Notes: a model not told the origin generated them from the letters alone. Counted from the stretch's first letter, positions 1 to 8,824 are shown. The stretch is 64,000 bases of DNA from Persephonella marina EX-H1 (GCF_000021565.1 NC_012440.1:1008210-1072209), one strand, 5' to 3'. Program-made: numbers and translations.

Positions 1-463
1 CGTGTGCAACAACAAGAACATCATGACCATCTATAATATCTCCAAGTATCGCCCTTTCAAGGAAAGGTATAGTTCTTGCCGCTGTATCCTTCAGAGATTC
101 CCCTTCAGGTGGTGGTATATCGTAACTTCTCCTCCAGAGATGGACTATCTCAGCACCCCATTTCTCCCTTGCTCTGTCTTTATTCAGACCCTGTAATGCA
201 CCGTAATGCCTTTCATTGAGAGCCTGATCCTTAATAACAGGTATATAAAGACCAATTGTCTCAAGTATTATCTTTAATGTTTCCTGAGCCCTTGTTAATG
301 CTGATGTATAAGCCACTGTAAATCTTATATCCTTTAAAAGTTCTCCAGCTTTATACGCTTCCTCTTTACCTTTTTCAGTTAGAGGAACATCAACCCATCC
401 TGTAAATCTGTTCTGTAAATTCCAGACAGACTGTCCATGTCTAACAAGAACCAGTTTTGGCAT
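1..463 (-). CDS. gpmA: 2,3-bisphosphoglycerate-dependent phosphoglycerate mutase (partial)
   Basis: This enzyme interconverts 3- and 2-phosphoglycerate in cytoplasmic glycolysis and gluconeogenesis. Reading leftwards from ATG 463, residues 8-15 are RHGQSVWN, the phosphohistidine motif of the histidine phosphatase superfamily, and [10 protein letters not shown] further on is typical of the cofactor-dependent mutase branch. The window edge removes the C-terminal third: about 154 residues are visible of the roughly 250 usual for the family. A GAGGAG ribosome site lies just before the ATG. It is the last visible gene of a leftward group starting at atpC. Related acid or sugar phosphatases share the fold, but the [10 protein letters not shown] block favours the mutase. 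Confidence 0.9.
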   Translation of the reverse strand, partial: MPKLVLVRHGQSVWNLQNRFTGWVDVPLTEKGKEEAYKAGELLKDIRFTVAYTSALTRAQETLKIILETIGLYIPVIKDQALNERHYGALQGLNKDRAREKWGAEIVHLWRRSYDIPPPEGESLKDTAARTIPFLERAILGDIIDGHDVLVVAH

Positions 464-504
464 TTACCGTCTCCTCACTTTTTTATTTTTATTATATCAG
501 GGAA

Positions 505-792
505 TCACCTGCCTGAGATACTTTTTTTCATAGGAATAAAACCGAAAGGAACAACGGAAAGAATAAAAAATTTTATTATCTCAGTTCTATCTAAAAGATT
601 TTTTATCCTTGCCTCATTTAAAACATATAAAAATGCAAGCCAGAGAAGTCCGTGAGCTGAACCTACAATAAGAGTTGCTACTTTATACCCACCTAAATAC
701 TTTAGGGGCATAGCTATAAATAGAAGAACTATCAGTGAGATACCTTCGAGAACCGATATTACAGTCAGCTTTTTCAGTGTGCTTTTCTGCAT
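505..792 (-). CDS. DUF3817 family small membrane protein
   Basis: A 95-residue integral membrane protein with about three hydrophobic segments. The layout, including the GSAHGLLWLAF stretch in the middle, matches the DUF3817 family, whose biochemical role is unknown. It sits between trmN6 and gpmA on the same strand, probably co-transcribed, with only about 10 bases separating it from trmN6. Nothing in the sequence shows a substrate or a catalytic residue. Family assignment is by recognition of the pattern; function is not assigned. Confidence 0.7.
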   Translation of the reverse strand: MQKSTLKKLTVISVLEGISLIVLLFIAMPLKYLGGYKVATLIVGSAHGLLWLAFLYVLNEARIKNLLDRTEIIKFFILSVVPFGFIPMKKSISGR

Positions 793-803
793 TTAAACCT
801 CCT

Positions 804-1544
804 TTAAACAAACTTTTCTAAGAGAAATTGTAGCTCCTGTGAGTACTTTTTAATATTAGGATTATCATAAATGATCATAGGTTTTTCTATAATCTCCCCT
901 CCTTCCTTTCCAGATCTCATCCCTTCTATAAGAAAATGGGTTGACCTCTCATCTTTTGAAGGATGAACAAACCTGTATCTCTTAGGCTGTACCCTGTTTT
1001 CAACCATCACTCTGGTTATGTATGAAAGCCTCTCAGATGGATAGATCATATAGAATCTTCCCTTATCTTTCAGTAGATAAGATCCGGCCTTTATAAAATC
1101 CTCAACTGTTGCTGTTATCTCGTACCTTGCTATTTTTTCCTCCTGAGAGGCCTTCTGTGTGAACTCCTTTTTGAAGTATGGGGGATTCGTTATCACATAA
1201 TCAAAATACTGTGGTTGATATAACTTTTTAATATCCTTGATATCACCTTTAATGAGATTGACATTTACACGATTTAGCTCAAAATTCCTTTTTGCCATAT
1301 CAAAAAGATCTTCCTGTATCTCAATGGCATGAAACTCAAGATCTGGATACTTCAGGGAGAGAAGTATAAGAATGATTCCTGAGCCTGTTCCAAGATCTAT
1401 AATCTTTCCTTTTTTCTTCGTGATCTCTGGAAAAGATGAGAGTATTACGCTGTCTATATTGAATCTGTAACCTTCTTTCTTCTGGATAATAGATATCTTT
1501 CCCCGTATAAACGGGGAAAGGGTTTCATCAGGTTTTAATTCCAA
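804..1544 (-). CDS. trmN6: tRNA1(Val) (adenine(37)-N6)-methyltransferase
   Basis: A 246-residue class I SAM-dependent methyltransferase of the YfiC/TrmN6 type, which methylates N6 of A37 in tRNA-Val. The SAM-binding glycine motif DLGTGSGI is at about residues 50-57, an acidic residue ending strand two follows (AIEIQ), and the N6-adenine catalytic tetrapeptide NPPY is at 120-123. Length is that of the family. It starts one base after the stop of atpC and probably shares its transcript. The family also contains other NPPY methyltransferases acting on rRNA or protein, so the tRNA substrate is inferred from overall similarity. Confidence 0.82.
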   Translation of the reverse strand: MELKPDETLSPFIRGKISIIQKKEGYRFNIDSVILSSFPEITKKKGKIIDLGTGSGIILILLSLKYPDLEFHAIEIQEDLFDMAKRNFELNRVNVNLIKGDIKDIKKLYQPQYFDYVITNPPYFKKEFTQKASQEEKIARYEITATVEDFIKAGSYLLKDKGRFYMIYPSERLSYITRVMVENRVQPKRYRFVHPSKDERSTHFLIEGMRSGKEGGEIIEKPMIIYDNPNIKKYSQELQFLLEKFV

Positions 1545-1545
1545 T

Positions 1546-1956
1546 TTATCTGACTTTTACACCTGCAAGTTCTAATAATATCTCAGCTCTTTCCTTCATT
1601 CTTTCGTAATTCTCTATCTCTTCAAGTGATAATGTCTCTCTTTCCTCAAGCTTCGCTTTAGCCTCTTCAAGAAGTCTCTTCTCTCTCTCAACATCTATCT
1701 CAGATATACCAAAGGCTTCCTCAACAAGAACGATAACCTTATCTCCTCTAACATCTATAACACCGTGTGTTACAGCATACTCCTTAGGCTCCTCTTCAGG
1801 AATCTCAATTCTCAGCTTTCCAGGAACAACATTTGTGAGCAGAAGCATATGGTTCTCAAGTATACCTATCTCACCGTCAGCTGTGTTTATAACCGTCTGT
1901 TCTACCTCACCTTTAAAAACTATTCCTTCAGGTGTGACAACCTCTAATGGATACAT
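1546..1956 (-). CDS. atpC: F1Fo ATP synthase epsilon subunit
   Basis: A 136-residue epsilon subunit of the F1 sector, which sits on the central stalk and couples rotation to catalysis. The N-terminal beta-sandwich opens with MYPLEVVTPEGIVFKGEVE and contains the family-typical GEIGILENHMLLLT; the C-terminal part is a charged helical hairpin. An AGGAGG ribosome site precedes the ATG. The gene heads a leftward group with trmN6, a DUF3817 gene and gpmA, with no atpD next to it. In most bacteria atpC ends the atp operon, so it is displaced here, as is known for scattered atp genes in Aquifex. Confidence 0.93.
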   Translation of the reverse strand: MYPLEVVTPEGIVFKGEVEQTVINTADGEIGILENHMLLLTNVVPGKLRIEIPEEEPKEYAVTHGVIDVRGDKVIVLVEEAFGISEIDVEREKRLLEEAKAKLEERETLSLEEIENYERMKERAEILLELAGVKVR

Positions 1957-2037
1957 TATTTACCTTGCCTCCTGATGATTGTATATCTATATTAGTTTAC
2001 AATAAATTAGATAAAGATGTCTAACAGGAGGGAAGAA

Positions 2038-2694
2038 ATGAGAGTAGGTGTTTTACTTGCAGGGTGTGGTGTATTTGATGGAGCAGAAATACATGAGGCA
2101 ACATTAACACTTTACTTTCTTGATAGGGAAGGTGTTGAGATCGTCTGCATGGCACCAAACATCCCACAGAAGGAGGTTATAAACCATCTGACAGGAGAAA
2201 AATCGGATGAGAAAAGAAATGTTCTTGTTGAGGCTGCAAGGATAGCAAGGGGTGAGATAAAGGATATCAATGATGTAACAGCTGATGATATTGATGCGCT
2301 GATAATGCCAGGAGGATACGGTGTTGCAAAGAACTTCTCAAACTTCCTTGAGAAAGGGGCTGATGCTGATGTTATCCCTGAGGTGAAAAGACTCCTCGTT
2401 GAGATGTTTGAGAAAGGAAAACCTATAGGAGCTGTATGTATATCTCCTGTTATTGTTGCTGCAGCACTCAGAGAGGCAAAAGTTAAACTTACAATAGGAA
2501 GTGATGAACAGGTTTCTAAGGCTATAGAGGCTATGGGACAGCAGCATCTTGTTTGTCCTGTATCTGAAGCTTTAGTTGACGAGGAGCACAAGATAGTTTC
2601 AACACCTGCATATATGGAAGGTAAAACGATAAAGGATGTTGCAGAAGGAATTGAGAAGCTTGTAAAAGAGGTTTTAAGACTTGCAGGTAAGTAA
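2038..2694 (+). CDS. elbB: ElbB-like DJ-1/PfpI superfamily protein (isoprenoid biosynthesis glyoxalase)
   Basis: A 218-residue protein of the ElbB branch of the DJ-1/PfpI glutamine-amidotransferase-like fold. It opens RVGVLLAGCGVFDGAEIHE, a hallmark of ElbB, and carries the nucleophile-elbow cysteine in GAVCISPVIVAA. In E. coli ElbB has been linked to isoprenoid metabolism and glyoxalase activity. I chose ATG 2038 because an AGGAGGG site lies just upstream; an in-frame upstream start at 2017 has no ribosome site. Transcribed divergently from atpC. The 3' end overlaps a possible tiny lipoprotein gene. Confidence 0.88.
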   Translation: MRVGVLLAGCGVFDGAEIHEATLTLYFLDREGVEIVCMAPNIPQKEVINHLTGEKSDEKRNVLVEAARIARGEIKDINDVTADDIDALIMPGGYGVAKNFSNFLEKGADADVIPEVKRLLVEMFEKGKPIGAVCISPVIVAAALREAKVKLTIGSDEQVSKAIEAMGQQHLVCPVSEALVDEEHKIVSTPAYMEGKTIKDVAEGIEKLVKEVLRLAGK

Positions 2695-2803
2695 GATCTT
2701 AATTTTTTTAGGGCTCATTGGAGCCCTTTTTCTTACATCAGGATGTTCAATCCATGTAAGTGGATCTGTAGGAAAAAATTTTTATTTTCGTATAAACAAC
2801 TGA
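2681..2803 (+). CDS. Putative 40-residue lipoprotein
   Basis: A short reading frame starting at TTG 2681 inside the end of elbB, with GAGG nine bases upstream. It encodes a short polar start, a hydrophobic run (ILIFLGLIGALFL) and a lipobox-like LTSGC at residues 18-22, then a 19-residue mature peptide beginning CSIHVSG. This is the classic plan of a small bacterial lipoprotein exported and lipidated at Cys22. The stop TGA abuts the ribosome site of the next gene, as expected in an operon. The lipobox has Thr rather than Leu at -3, so it is imperfect. The same bases also form a terminator-like hairpin, so the frame could be fortuitous. Confidence 0.5.
   Translation: MQVSKILIFLGLIGALFLTSGCSIHVSGSVGKNFYFRINN
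2711..2731 (+). terminator. Hairpin with T-tract after elbB
   Basis: GGGCTC and GAGCCC form a perfect 6-bp stem with a four-base loop followed by five T residues, a standard intrinsic terminator form placed 16 bases after the elbB stop. It lies inside the possible lipoprotein gene, where the same bases encode part of the signal peptide. It may therefore act as an attenuator rather than a full terminator. Confidence 0.55.
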
Positions 2804-2813
2804 GAGGAAAAGC

Positions 2814-3287
2814 ATGTTAATATCTTCAAGAGTTCTTAAAGATCTGATAAAAAAGGAAGAGATCCAGATAGATCCATTTGATCCAGATTTCCAGATGAAA
2901 GGAAACTCTGTTGATATAAGGACTTCAGACAGGTATTTCAGTTATCCGGAATACCTTGAACCTGAAATCACAATGTTAGATCCTAAAAACCCGTATCTCA
3001 ATCTATTGGAAAGAGATTATATATCACCTGAAGGGATAGTTTTAGAACCAAACAGATTTCTGATCGTTGAATCCCTTGAGTATATTAAAATTCCAGATAA
3101 TATCTCAATTTTTTTAGAATCTAAACTGAGAATTTCACAGATGGGGATAGGGATAATAAATACAGGCTGGATAGATGGCGGTTTTGAGGGAAATATTATA
3201 CTTACCATTAAAAACTTCAATAACATACCTGTCAGAATTTATCCTGAGATGTTTATAGCCCATATATTCTTTTCACAGATAAAATGA
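2814..3287 (+). CDS. dCTP deaminase/dUTPase-fold protein, catalytic residues altered
   Basis: A 157-residue protein with the trimeric dCTP deaminase/dUTPase fold: NSVDIR near residue 31, a serine/arginine-type loop region at 102-113, and GWIDGGFEGNIILTIKNF at about 118-135, matching the active-site block of Dcd. In Dcd enzymes this block reads ...G.I.LE, where the Glu is catalytic; here it is Thr131. The preceding RSS.AR loop is replaced by ESKLRIS (102-108). Canonical deaminase activity is therefore unlikely. It could be a dUTPase-like enzyme, a regulatory paralogue or a divergent binding protein. GAGG lies nine bases before ATG. It precedes hom on the same strand. Confidence 0.72.
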   Translation: MLISSRVLKDLIKKEEIQIDPFDPDFQMKGNSVDIRTSDRYFSYPEYLEPEITMLDPKNPYLNLLERDYISPEGIVLEPNRFLIVESLEYIKIPDNISIFLESKLRISQMGIGIINTGWIDGGFEGNIILTIKNFNNIPVRIYPEMFIAHIFFSQIK

Positions 3288-3350
3288 TTTAAATAATCTC
3301 CTAAAAAATTTATAATTGATTAATGTTCTAATAAATAAAGGGGGTATTTG

Positions 3351-4676
3351 TTGAAAAGAATAGATATTGGACTGGTAGGTTACGGCGTTGTAGGTAATGG
3401 TGTTGCAAGGATACTTGAAGAGAAAAAGGAACTGCTCAGTAAAAAAAGTGGTGTTGAGATAAATCTGAAAAAGGTTTTCACAAGAAACTGGAATAAAAGC
3501 TTTCCATACCCATTACCTGAGAGTAAAAAAGCTTACTCCCTTGATGAGATCTTACAGGATGATGATATATCAATCGTTGTTGAGCTTACAGGGGGTATTG
3601 ATTTTCCCTACAAACTAATCTCAGAAGCTGTAGAAAAGGGAAAACATGTTGTTACAGCTAACAAAGCGCTTCTCGCTGAAAGGGGGAAGGAGATATTCCT
3701 GAAGGCTGAACAGAAAGATATAAGAATAGGATATGAGGCTGCTGTTGCAGGGGGAATACCTATAATAAGAGCCCTCAGAGAAGGACTGATAGCCAACGAT
3801 ATAATTAAAATCTACGGGATCTTAAACGGGACTACAAACTACATTCTGACAAGTATGTACAAACAGGGTAAGGATTTTAAAACAGCGTTGAGGGAAGCCC
3901 AGGAGCTCGGATATGCTGAGGCTGATCCAACACTTGATATAAACGGAACAGATGCAGCACATAAGATAACTATACTCGCATCTCTTTCTTACGGTGGTTT
4001 CCTTGATTTTTCTCAGGTTTATGTTGAAGGTATAGAGAGTATACACCCCCTTGATATAGAGCTTGGGAAGGATCTTGGTTATGTCTTAAAACTTCTTGCT
4101 ATAGCTAAGGGACATAACGGTGAGGTTGAGGTAAGGGTTCATCCTACATTCATACCTGAGGATAACCCACTTGCAAAGGTTGATGGTGTTTTCAATGCTG
4201 TTATGGTGGAAGGTGATGCTGTAGGAGAGAGTATGTTTTACGGTAAAGGTGCAGGTAGCCTGCCTACAGCAAGTGCTGTCATAAGTGATATAGTTGATAT
4301 ATCAAAGAGTATAGCTGAAGGTGTGGGAAGGGGTATTGAGATAACATCAATGAACTGGGAACATAAAGATCTGACACTAACAAGGGTTCCTGACTTTTAC
4401 ACAAGATACTATCTCAGGTTTACAGTCCCTGATGTTACAGGCATACTTGCAAAGGTTGCCGCAGTATTTGCGAGATTCAATATAAGCATAGCTGCTGTTA
4501 TACAGAAGGAAAAGGTTGTAAGTATGTATGAAAGTAAAGAAAAGGTCGTTCCCCTTGTAATTCTCACACACACAGCCTCTGAAAACAATATACAGAAAGC
4601 TATAAAAGAGATAGAACAGCAGGGAATTACGGTAGAAAAGACGGTCATAATAAGGGTGGAAGACGAAGAAAAGTAA
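3351..4676 (+). CDS. hom: Homoserine dehydrogenase
   Basis: A 441-residue NAD(P)-dependent homoserine dehydrogenase, reducing aspartate semialdehyde to homoserine for threonine and methionine synthesis. The Rossmann motif GLVGYGVVGNGV is at the N-terminus, the conserved GILNGTTNYIL block lies in the middle, and an ACT regulatory domain (YLRFTVPDVTGILAKVAAVF) occupies the last 90 residues, suggesting feedback control by an amino acid. Two adjacent TTG codons (3348, 3351) could start it; 3351 has the better spacing to the AAAGGGGG site. A transporter gene follows after three bases. thrB, the next enzyme of the threonine branch, is at 27.8 kb. Confidence 0.95.
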   Translation: MKRIDIGLVGYGVVGNGVARILEEKKELLSKKSGVEINLKKVFTRNWNKSFPYPLPESKKAYSLDEILQDDDISIVVELTGGIDFPYKLISEAVEKGKHVVTANKALLAERGKEIFLKAEQKDIRIGYEAAVAGGIPIIRALREGLIANDIIKIYGILNGTTNYILTSMYKQGKDFKTALREAQELGYAEADPTLDINGTDAAHKITILASLSYGGFLDFSQVYVEGIESIHPLDIELGKDLGYVLKLLAIAKGHNGEVEVRVHPTFIPEDNPLAKVDGVFNAVMVEGDAVGESMFYGKGAGSLPTASAVISDIVDISKSIAEGVGRGIEITSMNWEHKDLTLTRVPDFYTRYYLRFTVPDVTGILAKVAAVFARFNISIAAVIQKEKVVSMYESKEKVVPLVILTHTASENNIQKAIKEIEQQGITVEKTVIIRVEDEEK

Positions 4677-4679
4677 AAA

Positions 4680-6128
4680 ATGAAAATAAGCAGTTATGAA
4701 AAAAATAGAAAAAAGATAGGGATATTTCTTGCTCCGTTACTTTCTGTTATTGTTTACATAATCCCTATGGATATCTCAAATGATGCACATCTTGTTTTCT
4801 CAATAATGACTTTCTGTCTTGTGTTCTGGCTTACAGAAGTTATACCCCTTTCTATGACGGCACTGTTAGGTGTCTCTGTTGCTGTTATTTTAGGAATAGT
4901 AAGTGTAAAGGAGGCATTTTTAAGTCTTGGACATCCTGTTGTACTTCTCTTTATAGGGAGTTTTCTTATTGCCCAATCAATGACAAAACACGGTCTTGAT
5001 AAAAGGTTTGCACTGAACCTTCTCTCAAAAGAGTTTTTTATAAAAAGCCCTATAAGGCTTATTATAGGCTTCTCAGTTATCTCATTCCTTCTTTCTATGT
5101 GGATAAGTAACACAGCAACAACAGCCATGCTTTTACCACTTGCCCTCGGGATAATCTATATGTTTAAAAGCAAACATATAAAGGATATTGGAAGTTTCGC
5201 ATTCTTTATACTTCTTTCAATCGCTTACTCAGCCTCTATAGGTGGTGCAACAACACTTGTTGGAACACCAACAAACCTGATAGGTGCAGGATTTTTGAAG
5301 GAGGAAGGTTACGATATAGACTTTCTCCAGTGGATACTTTATGCCGCTCCTATTACAGTTCTTTCATATATAGCTCTGATAGTTTATATAAAGTTCCATA
5401 TAAGAAATTTCAGGTATGATCTTAAAACGGTAAAATCCATTATTCTGAAGGAAAAGGAAAAACTTCCAAGAATGAACAGAGGTGAGAGAAACACACTTTT
5501 CGTTTTCTCACTTGCTGTTTTTATGTGGATACTTCCCGGTATCGCAAACATACTTGGAAATCAGGAGATGTATAAATTCTTAAAAGCCCACATACCTGAG
5601 GCTATCGTTGCACTTCTTGCAGGTATACTTCTCTTTCTCCTTCCAGTTAATAAAAAAGAAAGTACACTCTCAGTTGATGATCTTAGAAAGCTTGACTGGG
5701 ACACAATACTTCTGTTTGGCGGTGGTATAGCCCTCGGAAAACTTATAATAAAAACAGGTCTTGCTTCATATATAGGAAAGAAGATAGCATCAGTAGTTTC
5801 ACCTGAGATGGTGGTTTTACTTATATTTGTTCTTGTATTTTCAATGATATTCTTAACAGAGGTAAGCTCAAATACAGCTACAGTTATCACATTTGCCCCT
5901 ATTCTGATAGGTCTTCTTAATGAGATGAAAATAGATTTATTTTTCCCTGTGTTTGGTGTTATAATATCTGCCAGTTTTGCTTTTATGCTTCCAATTGCAA
6001 CGCCACCAAATGCTATTATTTACGGCAGTAAGATGATTCCTATCCAGAGAATGGCTAAAGTTGGATTTTTTATGAACATTATCGGCGCATTTATTATAGC
6101 AGTGATAATACTAATATATATGAAGTGA
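4680..6128 (+). CDS. DASS/SLC13 family anion transporter
   Basis: A 482-residue polytopic inner-membrane protein with about 11-12 hydrophobic segments. It has the paired signature of the divalent anion:sodium symporter family: SNTATTAMLLPLALG in the first half and SSNTATVITFAPIL in the second, forming the two Ser-Asn-Thr substrate and sodium sites, plus GGATTLVGTPTNLI. Such carriers take up dicarboxylates or sulfate with sodium. The substrate cannot be read from the sequence. It starts three bases after hom with only a weak ribosome site, suggesting translational coupling. Confidence 0.87.
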   Translation: MKISSYEKNRKKIGIFLAPLLSVIVYIIPMDISNDAHLVFSIMTFCLVFWLTEVIPLSMTALLGVSVAVILGIVSVKEAFLSLGHPVVLLFIGSFLIAQSMTKHGLDKRFALNLLSKEFFIKSPIRLIIGFSVISFLLSMWISNTATTAMLLPLALGIIYMFKSKHIKDIGSFAFFILLSIAYSASIGGATTLVGTPTNLIGAGFLKEEGYDIDFLQWILYAAPITVLSYIALIVYIKFHIRNFRYDLKTVKSIILKEKEKLPRMNRGERNTLFVFSLAVFMWILPGIANILGNQEMYKFLKAHIPEAIVALLAGILLFLLPVNKKESTLSVDDLRKLDWDTILLFGGGIALGKLIIKTGLASYIGKKIASVVSPEMVVLLIFVLVFSMIFLTEVSSNTATVITFAPILIGLLNEMKIDLFFPVFGVIISASFAFMLPIATPPNAIIYGSKMIPIQRMAKVGFFMNIIGAFIIAVIILIYMK

Positions 6129-6137
6129 GGTGAGTGA

Positions 6138-6572
6138 ATGGAAACAAAATGGGAGTTTTCCGCCGGAGGAGTCGTTTTCAGAAAGGACGAGAATAACAAT
6201 CTTGAGATCTTACTGATAAGGGTTAAAAACAGATGGAGCTTTCCAAAGGGAAATATAGAAAGGGGTGAGCCTAAGGATCAGGCAGCCTTAAGGGAGGTTA
6301 AAGAAGAGACAGGTGTTGATGCTGAGATCGTAGATTATTTAGGTGAGGTTGATTACTGGTACAGTATGGGACTGACAAGAATACATAAGTTTGTTTATTA
6401 CTACCTGATGAGGTATGCAGGAGGAGATATCGTTCCCCAGAAAGAGGAGATAGATGAGGCTAAGTTCATACCTTTTGATAAAGTAGAGGAAACATTATCA
6501 TATGAAACTGATAAAGAGATATTCAGTAGAGCTGTAAAATCTTTAAAAAAGATAGGCGAAATTAATGGATGA
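6138..6572 (+). CDS. Nudix hydrolase (Ap4A hydrolase-like)
   Basis: A 144-residue Nudix enzyme. The full Nudix box G-x5-E-x7-REVKEETGV starts at GNIERGE and supplies the metal-binding glutamates. The N-terminal EFSAGGVVFR and the SFPKGNIE context resemble the diadenosine polyphosphate hydrolase branch, which cleaves Ap4A-type nucleotides. Exact substrate specificity in Nudix proteins is not readable from the box alone. Its last eight bases overlap the acyltransferase gene that follows, indicating an operon. Confidence 0.85.
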   Translation: METKWEFSAGGVVFRKDENNNLEILLIRVKNRWSFPKGNIERGEPKDQAALREVKEETGVDAEIVDYLGEVDYWYSMGLTRIHKFVYYYLMRYAGGDIVPQKEEIDEAKFIPFDKVEETLSYETDKEIFSRAVKSLKKIGEING

Positions 6573-7443
6573 GGTTTTAATAAGATTAATCTTTGGTTAC
6601 CTTAAAAAGCTAAACAGAGATAAAGCATTAAAAAGGGGAGAGGAGATTGGCACTCTTCTATACAGACTTGGCTACAGAAAGGATGTAATTAAAAAAAATC
6701 TTGATATAGCATTTCCCCAGAAAGATGATGAATGGAAAAGATATATAGCTTTAGAATCTTTAAAAAATTTGGGAAGGGTTCTTGCAGAACTTCCAAAACT
6801 TCCCGAGTACCTGAAAACAGGCGAGATAAAAAGTATATTCAGGATCAGATCAGGAGACGAACTACTTGAAAAATACAGAGATGAAGGTTTTATACTTCTC
6901 ACAGGACATCTTGGAAACTGGGAGATTATAAATATAGGTCTTTCATATCACGGGTATAGGATGTCAGCCCTTGCCTACAGACAGAGAAACAGAAAGATAA
7001 ACAGGATCATTGAGGAGATCAGAACGTCCGCAGGATCTCAGATAATATACCATGACCAGCCTATGAGAAAGTTCATCAATGCTTTAAACTCAAAAAGGAT
7101 CATATCATTTCTTGTTGATCAGAACACATTAAGACACAGGGGTGTTTTTGTTGATTTCTTTGGAGAGAAAGCCTCAACAGTTTTCTTCCCAGCAAAGGTG
7201 GCTCTAAAGTATAAAAAGCCTGTCCTCTTCTGTTATTCCGTTTTTGATAAAGAAACAAAAAATTACCAGTTTTTCGTAAAAGAGGTAAAAACTGATGATC
7301 TTACTGAGAAGGATGTACCTGTTCTCGTCCAGAGATACACATATGAGGTTGAGAATGCTGTAAGGGAATACCCAGAACAGTATATGTGGACACACAAAAG
7401 ATGGAAAACAAGACCTGAAGGTGAACCTGAAAATATCTATTAA
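6565..7443 (+). CDS. Lipid A biosynthesis acyltransferase, LpxL/HtrB family
   Basis: A 292-residue lysophospholipid-type acyltransferase of the LpxL/LpxM (HtrB/MsbB) family, which adds secondary acyl chains to lipid A on the inner membrane. The catalytic HX4E motif is HLGNWE at residues 115-120, and a conserved VDQN block follows near residue 182. The N-terminus is only weakly hydrophobic, which is unusual because LpxL normally has a clear membrane anchor. It fits with lpxC and hldD elsewhere in the window, which imply a lipopolysaccharide outer membrane. Confidence 0.85.
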   Translation: MDEVLIRLIFGYLKKLNRDKALKRGEEIGTLLYRLGYRKDVIKKNLDIAFPQKDDEWKRYIALESLKNLGRVLAELPKLPEYLKTGEIKSIFRIRSGDELLEKYRDEGFILLTGHLGNWEIINIGLSYHGYRMSALAYRQRNRKINRIIEEIRTSAGSQIIYHDQPMRKFINALNSKRIISFLVDQNTLRHRGVFVDFFGEKASTVFFPAKVALKYKKPVLFCYSVFDKETKNYQFFVKEVKTDDLTEKDVPVLVQRYTYEVENAVREYPEQYMWTHKRWKTRPEGEPENIY

Positions 7444-7486
7444 TTCTTTTAAATCTATGTATCTCCGGAAATCACAGATATATAAA

Positions 7487-7495
7487 TGGTATAAT
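7487..7495 (+). promoter_or_regulatory. Extended -10 promoter for hemL
   Basis: TGG followed by TATAAT forms an extended -10 element 31 bases before the hemL ATG. No good -35 hexamer is visible at the expected distance, which extended -10 promoters can tolerate. Confidence 0.5.
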
Positions 7496-7526
7496 TTTTT
7501 AAATATTCTAATTAAGAGGTTAGAAG

Positions 7527-8813
7527 ATGAAAATGGAAAGATCATTAAACCTTTTTGAGGAAGCACAGAGATATCTTGTAGGTGGGGTTAACTCACCTGT
7601 AAGGGCTTTTAAATCTGTTGGTATGGAGCCACTTTTCATACAGAAGGGAAAGGGAAGCAGAGTATGGGATGTTGATGGAAATGAGTATATAGATTATGTC
7701 CTTTCATGGGGACCTTTAATACTCGGTCATGCAAATGACCAGATAGTTAATGCTATAAAGCAGGTTGCAAACTACGGAACAAGCTTTGGTGCACCAACAG
7801 AGCTTGAGATTGAGATGGCAAAAGCTGTTGTTGATGCAGTTCCATCAATAGAGATGGTAAGGTTCGTAAACTCAGGAACAGAAGCAACAATGTCTGCTAT
7901 AAGACTTGCAAGGGGATACACAGGAAAGAAAAAGATAGTAAAGTTTGAGGGATGTTACCACGGTCATGTTGATTCTCTCCTTGTTTCAGCTGGATCCGGT
8001 GTTGCAACACTATCAATACCGGGAACACCCGGTATTCCTGAGGAGTTTGCAAATCTCACAATAGTACTTCCCTACAACAATATAGATGCTGTTGAGGAAA
8101 CTTTTAAGAAACACGGTGATGATATAGCATGTGTGATAATTGAGCCTGTTGCCGGGAATATGGGTGTTGTTGCTCCTTCAAAGGAGTACCACCAGAGACT
8201 GAGGGAGATAACAAAGGAGTACGGAGCATTACTTATATGGGATGAGGTTATGACAGGTTTCAGACTGGCATACGGTGGAGCTCAGGAGCTTTATGGGATA
8301 GAGCCAGATCTCACAACACTTGGAAAGGTTATAGGTGGCGGTCTTCCTGTTGGAGCATACGGTGGAAAGAGGGAGATAATGGAGTATGTTGCACCTGTTG
8401 GACCTGTCTATCAGGCAGGAACCCTCTCAGGTAACCCCCTTGCCATGGCAGGAGGTCTCAGACAGCTCCAGATATTAAAGGAGAAAAATCCATACCCTGA
8501 TCTGGACAGAAAAGGTAAAAAACTTGAGGAAGGTCTGAGATACCTCTCAGAGAAATACGGGATACCAGCTACAGTTAACAGGGTTGGATCAATGATAACA
8601 GCTTTCTTTACAGATAAAGAGGTTGTGGATTTTGAGACAGCAAAAAGTTCTGATCTTGATAGATTTGCAAAATTCTTCAGACTTATGTTAGAGAAAGGTG
8701 TTTATCTTGCACCATCACAGTTTGAGGCTGCATTCCTGAGTACAGCACACAGTGATGAGGATATTGATGAGACATTAAATAAAGCTGAAGACTGCTTTAA
8801 ACAGCTTTTATAA
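7527..8813 (+). CDS. hemL: Glutamate-1-semialdehyde 2,1-aminomutase
   Basis: A 428-residue PLP enzyme making 5-aminolevulinate from glutamate-1-semialdehyde in the C5 route of tetrapyrrole synthesis. Family blocks are all present: [10 protein letters not shown] near the start, the [15 protein letters not shown] block, the WDEVMTGFR aspartate and the PLP lysine in [18 protein letters not shown]. Length is that of the family. AGAGG lies before the ATG. hemD, another tetrapyrrole gene, is found at 41.6 kb. Followed after 11 bases by a small NTF2-like gene. Confidence 0.97.
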   Translation: MKMERSLNLFEEAQRYLVGGVNSPVRAFKSVGMEPLFIQKGKGSRVWDVDGNEYIDYVLSWGPLILGHANDQIVNAIKQVANYGTSFGAPTELEIEMAKAVVDAVPSIEMVRFVNSGTEATMSAIRLARGYTGKKKIVKFEGCYHGHVDSLLVSAGSGVATLSIPGTPGIPEEFANLTIVLPYNNIDAVEETFKKHGDDIACVIIEPVAGNMGVVAPSKEYHQRLREITKEYGALLIWDEVMTGFRLAYGGAQELYGIEPDLTTLGKVIGGGLPVGAYGGKREIMEYVAPVGPVYQAGTLSGNPLAMAGGLRQLQILKEKNPYPDLDRKGKKLEEGLRYLSEKYGIPATVNRVGSMITAFFTDKEVVDFETAKSSDLDRFAKFFRLMLEKGVYLAPSQFEAAFLSTAHSDEDIDETLNKAEDCFKQLL

Positions 8814-8824
8814 AGGAGATAGTC

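Noticed and set aside
2112-2591. Open frame of 159 codons opposite elbB
   Set aside because: Ser/Thr-rich shadow of a strongly supported gene; no start signals.
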